DNA of 9,781 nucleotides from Candidatus Atribacteria bacterium (lineage in GTDB: Bacteria > Bipolaricaulota > Bipolaricaulia > UBA7950 > UBA9294): contig SPBW01000078.1 of assembly GCA_004525685.1 (NCBI GenBank), forward strand, positions 1 through 9,781. The letters run 5' to 3'. This document shows, in pieces, positions 6,687-9,781 of this stretch. A program made the position numbers and the translations under genes. How positions within the stretch are numbered: position 1 is the first letter of the stretch; each line of letters starts with the position of its first letter. A model generated the notes under the pieces. It was not told the DNA's origin, made no database searches, and saw only the letters and a list, made by a program, of their open reading frames with translations.

Positions 6687-8924
6687 CTACGCATTCACGG
6701 ACCATCCATTCTCCACAGGCAGATCCATGATGAAGCGCGTGGTTGCATTTGGCACACTCTCGACGATTAGCTGGCCGTGATGGTCGCGTACCAAGCCATA
6801 GGAAACCGATAGCCCCAATCCTGTTCCGCGTTCACGAGGTTTGGTAGAGAAGAACGGGTCGAAGATCCGCTCGACAATATCAGGTGCAATGCCATTCCCG
6901 TGGTCCTCGACGACCGTCCGGATCCAAGATCGGCCATCTCGTTCGAGCTGTTGCACGGTAATGCGCAGGGTCTTGTCCTCGTGGAACTCTGGATAGCGTT
7001 CATTCAGTGCATCTCGGGCATTGGTGAGAAGGTTGAGCAAGACTTGCTGAAGCTGCTGAGAGCGGCACTTGAGCAAAGGAAGACCGGGCGCCACATCGAC
7101 AGTCAATTGAATCTGGTCCTTGCGCAGGTTTGACCCAATCAGGTTGAGCGTGGCGTCGATAATACCAGCCATGCTAGCGGGGCTATGCCGCTCGTTCTCC
7201 TGGCGCGAGAAAGAGAGAAGGCTCTTGACGATCGCTGCGACGCGATTGCCCTCCTCGATGATGCCGAGGGCGAACTCCTTCAGCTTGGAATCCTCGATGC
7301 GGTCGTGAATCAGCTGCGCGTAGTTAATAATCCCCGTGAGCGGATTGTTGATCTCGTGCGCCACGCCGCTTGCCAGCGTGCCGATCGATTCCAGTTTCTG
7401 GCCTTGACGTAGCAGACTCTCCATCTCCAACCGCTCTTTCTCAGCTTGCCGCTGTTCTGTAATATCCTCTCCCGAACTCAAGGTGCCCGTGGGAATGCCG
7501 TCTGCATCCTTCAAGATCGTGTTGTGCCATGAGATCACTCGTGTATTGCCAGCACGTGTGATCACGGGGTTCTCGAAATGCTCCACAGGCACCATCTCTT
7601 CGCTCATGATCTGCCGGAACACGCCACGCACCATCTCTCTGGAATCAGAAGGCACGCACGTCTCAAACCAATCCCGGCCAAGCAAGTCCGAGTAGCCGTC
7701 GTATCCGAGTATGTCCACACCCTTCTTGTTGATGAGAACGATCTTCCCCTGAACATCGAGCACGGCGAACATCACGCCGGCGATATCGAGATAGCGCTGC
7801 GCCTGTTCCTTCTCTTCGCGAAGCGCCAGTTCGATTTCTTTCAAATGCGCAATTCGCGAAATGGTGGCGAAACTTCCTTGGAACACACCGCGTGCGTCGA
7901 GAATGGGTTGCGGCGAGACGAGCGTCGCAACCTCAGATCCATCAGGCAGCGTGAAGGCGACTTCGTAGCTGGATGATGTGCCAGATCGCCTGTGCACCAT
8001 TTCTTGCTCAAATTGCGCCTTGCTCTCAGGTGTCATGAACTGCTCGGTGGGGCTGCCTATCAGTTCCTCACGCCTTCTCTCCAGGATGTTGCAGTACTGA
8101 TCGTTCACGTACTGCAGGAGCCCATGTTCATCCTGGATTCCCAGACCGTCGTGCATTGTCTCGACAAGATCTTGATAAAGCTGCTGGCTCTCGGCGACTC
8201 TGCGAACGATGGGGCGAGTGATGCGCGTGAAGAGAAACGCTCCGAGAAGAATGGTGGCTAGCGCAGGAACGAGGGTCTTAAGAGCGGCAGCAACGTAAGG
8301 CGCGCGAATCTCGGCCAGATCGATCTTGGCGACAATGCCCAAGCTGGCCTCGCTCACAGGCTCGAAGGCCGCCAGCACAGGCACGCCTCGGTAGTCGAGT
8401 CCGATGACGGTTCCTGTCTCACCCTGCAGCGCGCGGCGCATGGGTTCTGCCCAATCAGAGTCCATCGGGACCGGCTCTGGGTAATCAAGATCGTAATGGC
8501 GATGGCTGAGTAGGAAGATTATCTGCCCGGCGTCCATCTTGGCAAGCGTGAATTCACCGGTCTCTCCGAATCCCTTGTATTGCGCGTGCGCATCGATCAA
8601 CACATCGAGGAAGTTGGGCGCATCGCCTGTTCCGGGCTCCAAATGATAGCTGTCCTGCCGGGCAATGGCTTCTATCGTTCGAGCTTGGCTCTGGGCCATC
8701 TCAAGCAAGCGTTCGCCCTGTTCCTTGATGGCTGTGGAATAGAGAAGAATGGTTGTCAGCGTCGTCGTGCCAAGGACAATGACGGCAAGCACGGCGATGA
8801 GCAACAGAACGCGCATCCACTCTGTTCTTCCAGAGTACGGGACGATCCTGGGCTGCAAGTTTGCTGCCTCCTCACTCAAGCGTCCCCTCGCCTGCATCGA
8901 TGCGCTCGCCCGATCAGCGACCAT
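6687..8924 (-). CDS. Membrane histidine kinase, Cache-PAS-PAS-HisKA-HATPase
   Basis: An inner-membrane sensor kinase of 745 aa. Order: a cytoplasmic N-terminal tail of about 37 residues, TM1 (about 38-62), an extracytoplasmic Cache-type sensor (about 65-210, with GETGEF at 120-125 and YRGVPVLAAFEPV at 178-190), TM2 (about 213-233), PAS-1 (about 246-365), PAS-2 (about 375-492), HisKA with the H-box VAHEINNPL (H523, phosphorylated), and HATPase with N-box NLLTNARDAL (N635), G1 DHGNG (674-678), F-box FDPFFSTK and G2 GTGLGLS (700-706). All catalytic boxes are intact. There is no receiver or clear HAMP helix pair after TM2. Known: Cache domains bind small ligands such as organic acids or amino acids. 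Start: ATG 8924, with only a modest CAGGG 7 bases upstream; ATG 8897 is an alternative that keeps every domain. First gene of an operon with the HD-GYP regulator, which it probably phosphorylates. Confidence 0.95.
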   Translation of the reverse strand: MVADRASASMQARGRLSEEAANLQPRIVPYSGRTEWMRVLLLIAVLAVIVLGTTTLTTILLYSTAIKEQGERLLEMAQSQARTIEAIARQDSYHLEPGTGDAPNFLDVLIDAHAQYKGFGETGEFTLAKMDAGQIIFLLSHRHYDLDYPEPVPMDSDWAEPMRRALQGETGTVIGLDYRGVPVLAAFEPVSEASLGIVAKIDLAEIRAPYVAAALKTLVPALATILLGAFLFTRITRPIVRRVAESQQLYQDLVETMHDGLGIQDEHGLLQYVNDQYCNILERRREELIGSPTEQFMTPESKAQFEQEMVHRRSGTSSSYEVAFTLPDGSEVATLVSPQPILDARGVFQGSFATISRIAHLKEIELALREEKEQAQRYLDIAGVMFAVLDVQGKIVLINKKGVDILGYDGYSDLLGRDWFETCVPSDSREMVRGVFRQIMSEEMVPVEHFENPVITRAGNTRVISWHNTILKDADGIPTGTLSSGEDITEQRQAEKERLEMESLLRQGQKLESIGTLASGVAHEINNPLTGIINYAQLIHDRIEDSKLKEFALGIIEEGNRVAAIVKSLLSFSRQENERHSPASMAGIIDATLNLIGSNLRKDQIQLTVDVAPGLPLLKCRSQQLQQVLLNLLTNARDALNERYPEFHEDKTLRITVQQLERDGRSWIRTVVEDHGNGIAPDIVERIFDPFFSTKPRERGTGLGLSVSYGLVRDHHGQLIVESVPNATTRFIMDLPVENGWSVNA

Positions 8925-9269
8925 CCTGCGACCCTGATCAGACGATGCGATCTAGACAACCAACCTACATCTTCGATCCTGGCAAGTCAAATAGGAGATC
9001 CGGGTACAGATTGCCGCCACTTCCGTCGCTAAGCCAGAGCCGAATAGCGCTATGCGATGAAAGGGGTGTTCCCGGGATTCCAAGTCGCAGCGTGGAATGC
9101 TGATCTCGGAATGGTTGGGCGCGATCCGAGTCAGCTTGGCGGCTCTCTCTATGGCACAATCTGAGTGTAGTAGCGGCGTGCATCCCCTCTGGCGGATACG
9201 ATGCGTGGTCTGCCGCCCGGGGCATCGGGTTAGCAGGGGCGCGCGCACTTCTTTGACAAGGGTTGAGAT
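8925..9269. other. Gene-free stretch between the kinase and the GNAT remnant
   Basis: About 345 bases without a supported gene. It holds the possible kinase promoter (8962-8990), an 8-bp palindrome CTGATCAG (8934-8941) beside the kinase start, and the ribosome site AAGGG (9258-9262) of the GNAT remnant. A spaced inverted repeat CTCGGA...TCCGAG lies near 9103-9129. Short open frames exist on both strands, including a 35-codon one at 9057-9164, but none has a ribosome site or recognisable family. It could be ordinary spacer or fully eroded coding sequence. Confidence 0.5.
8962..8990 (-). promoter_or_regulatory. Possible promoter of the kinase-regulator operon
   Basis: On the minus strand TTGACT (8990-8985) is a 5-of-6 match to the -35 consensus. 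It is followed after exactly 17 bases by TAGGTT (8967-8962), a 3-of-6 match to the -10. The start of transcription would fall about 30 bases before the kinase ATG. The poor -10 suggests a weak or activator-dependent promoter, or chance. Confidence 0.3.
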
Positions 9270-9781
9270 ATGGATCGGACAGACGGGGAATTCGAGCAGT
9301 TGGGACAAACGTTGTTTTGAGCTTGGCCGGCGTTTGAGACCATCGACTACGACGGCTGGGTGCTTCGACTTGCTGGCGGATACACGAAGCGAGCCAATTC
9401 GATCAATCCCCATTTCGGGTCAACACATCCTCTGCATGAGAAGATCGCGCATTGCGAGGAAGCCTATCGAGAGCGGGGATTGCCGACGATCTTCCGCTTG
9501 ACGCCGTTCTCTCAGACTTCCAACCTGGATGAGGCGTTGGCGATGGCGGGATATGAAGCGTTCGATTACTCGCTCGTCATGGCTGCAACGCTGGCCAACT
9601 GGCTGAGGACTAGGGGTTCTTGTCGACGATGCGGTTTGTCTGTTCGATCTGTTTACTGCCCAGGGCCATCGCCGACAAGGCCATGGAGCAGCCATCGTCT
9701 CCTCGATCCTTCGCTGGGCACGTGATCACGGCGCACAGATGGGACTTCTTCAGGTGTAGCTTGAGAACACGTCGGCTCGCC
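9270..9781 (+). pseudogene. Decayed GNAT-family N-acetyltransferase (two stops, frameshift)
   Basis: Remnant of an acetyl-CoA-dependent N-acetyltransferase, continuing beyond the right edge. ATG 9270 has AAGGG (9258-9262) 7 bases upstream. After 16 codons TGA (9318-9320) interrupts the frame, which continues as AWPAFETIDYDGWVLRLAGG (9321-9380), then YTKRANSIN and GLPTIFRLTPF, to MAATLANW (ends 9602). This is the N-terminal half of a GNAT group typified by DGWVLRFA.GYTKRANS. The reading then shifts by +1: from 9607 the other frame gives GLGVLVDDAVCLFDLFTAQG, then the acetyl-CoA loop RRQGHGAAIV and SILRWARDHGAQ, until TAG (9757-9759), after which homology-like sequence (LENTSAR) resumes. From memory of the family, some tens of residues normally separate the two parts, so an internal deletion not divisible by three is likely. 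Three lesions indicate a true pseudogene rather than one sequencing error. Other genes here end in TGA or TAG, which argues against recoding. Confidence 0.85.

Noticed and set aside
9057..9164. A 35-codon plus-strand open frame in the gene-free stretch
   Set aside because: The product looks mildly protein-like, but there is no ribosome site before its ATG and no family recognised; chance or eroded sequence.
9318..9320. TGA as a selenocysteine or reassigned codon in the GNAT gene
   Set aside because: TGA terminates the Hsp100 and Nudix genes, the position is not a known catalytic cysteine of GNAT enzymes, and further lesions downstream favour decay.
8952..9413. Minus-strand open frames (153 and 86 codons) covering the spacer and the GNAT start
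   Set aside because: They overlap the clearly GNAT-like plus-strand sequence, lack ribosome sites and show no known domain.

Overview
The window is bacterial: Shine-Dalgarno sites, short intergenic gaps, a two-component pair and a CIRCE-type heat-shock operator are all visible. Base composition looks moderate, and TAG and TGA are both used as stops. The phylum cannot be set from the sequence alone. A split transketolase, a HrcA-type operator and a multi-sensor HD-GYP regulator fit several deep-branching or environmental lineages. I recognise no phage, insertion sequence, CRISPR array, tRNA or rRNA.

Layout, left to right. (1) 15-2284, + strand: a CIRCE-like operator directly upstream of an Hsp100 (ClpB/ClpC-type) AAA+ unfoldase. 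This protein has two AAA+ modules and a double Clp N-domain, but almost nothing where the coiled-coil M-domain should be, and no visible ClpP-docking tripeptide. (2) 2285-2352: a short convergent spacer with a small hairpin. (3) 2353-3189, - strand: the N-terminal (thiamine-diphosphate-binding) half of a split transketolase, without its C-terminal partner in the window. (4) 3190-3278: a divergent control region with a perfect 17-bp palindrome. (5) 3279-4234, + strand: a probable two-gene operon of a HIT-family nucleotide hydrolase and an MTH1-like Nudix hydrolase. (6) 4227-8924, - strand: a two-gene operon of a membrane histidine kinase (Cache-PAS-PAS-HisKA-HATPase) followed by a response regulator (REC-PAS-GAF-PAS-HD-GYP). 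Its 3' end overlaps the Nudix gene by 8 bases. (7) 8925-9269: about 345 bases with only a possible kinase promoter. (8) 9270 to the right edge, + strand: a decayed GNAT acetyltransferase gene carrying an in-frame TGA, a frameshift with probable internal deletion, and a TAG.

How the genes fit together: the Hsp100 gene should be de-repressed on heat or proteotoxic stress through HrcA. The HIT and Nudix enzymes both act on nucleotides, and the Nudix enzyme is predicted to clean oxidised purine nucleotides from the pool. The kinase and regulator probably form one signalling path from a periplasmic small ligand to cyclic-dinucleotide breakdown. No new multi-gene system is evident. The least ordinary items are the M-domain-less Hsp100 under a CIRCE-like operator and the mutated GNAT gene.
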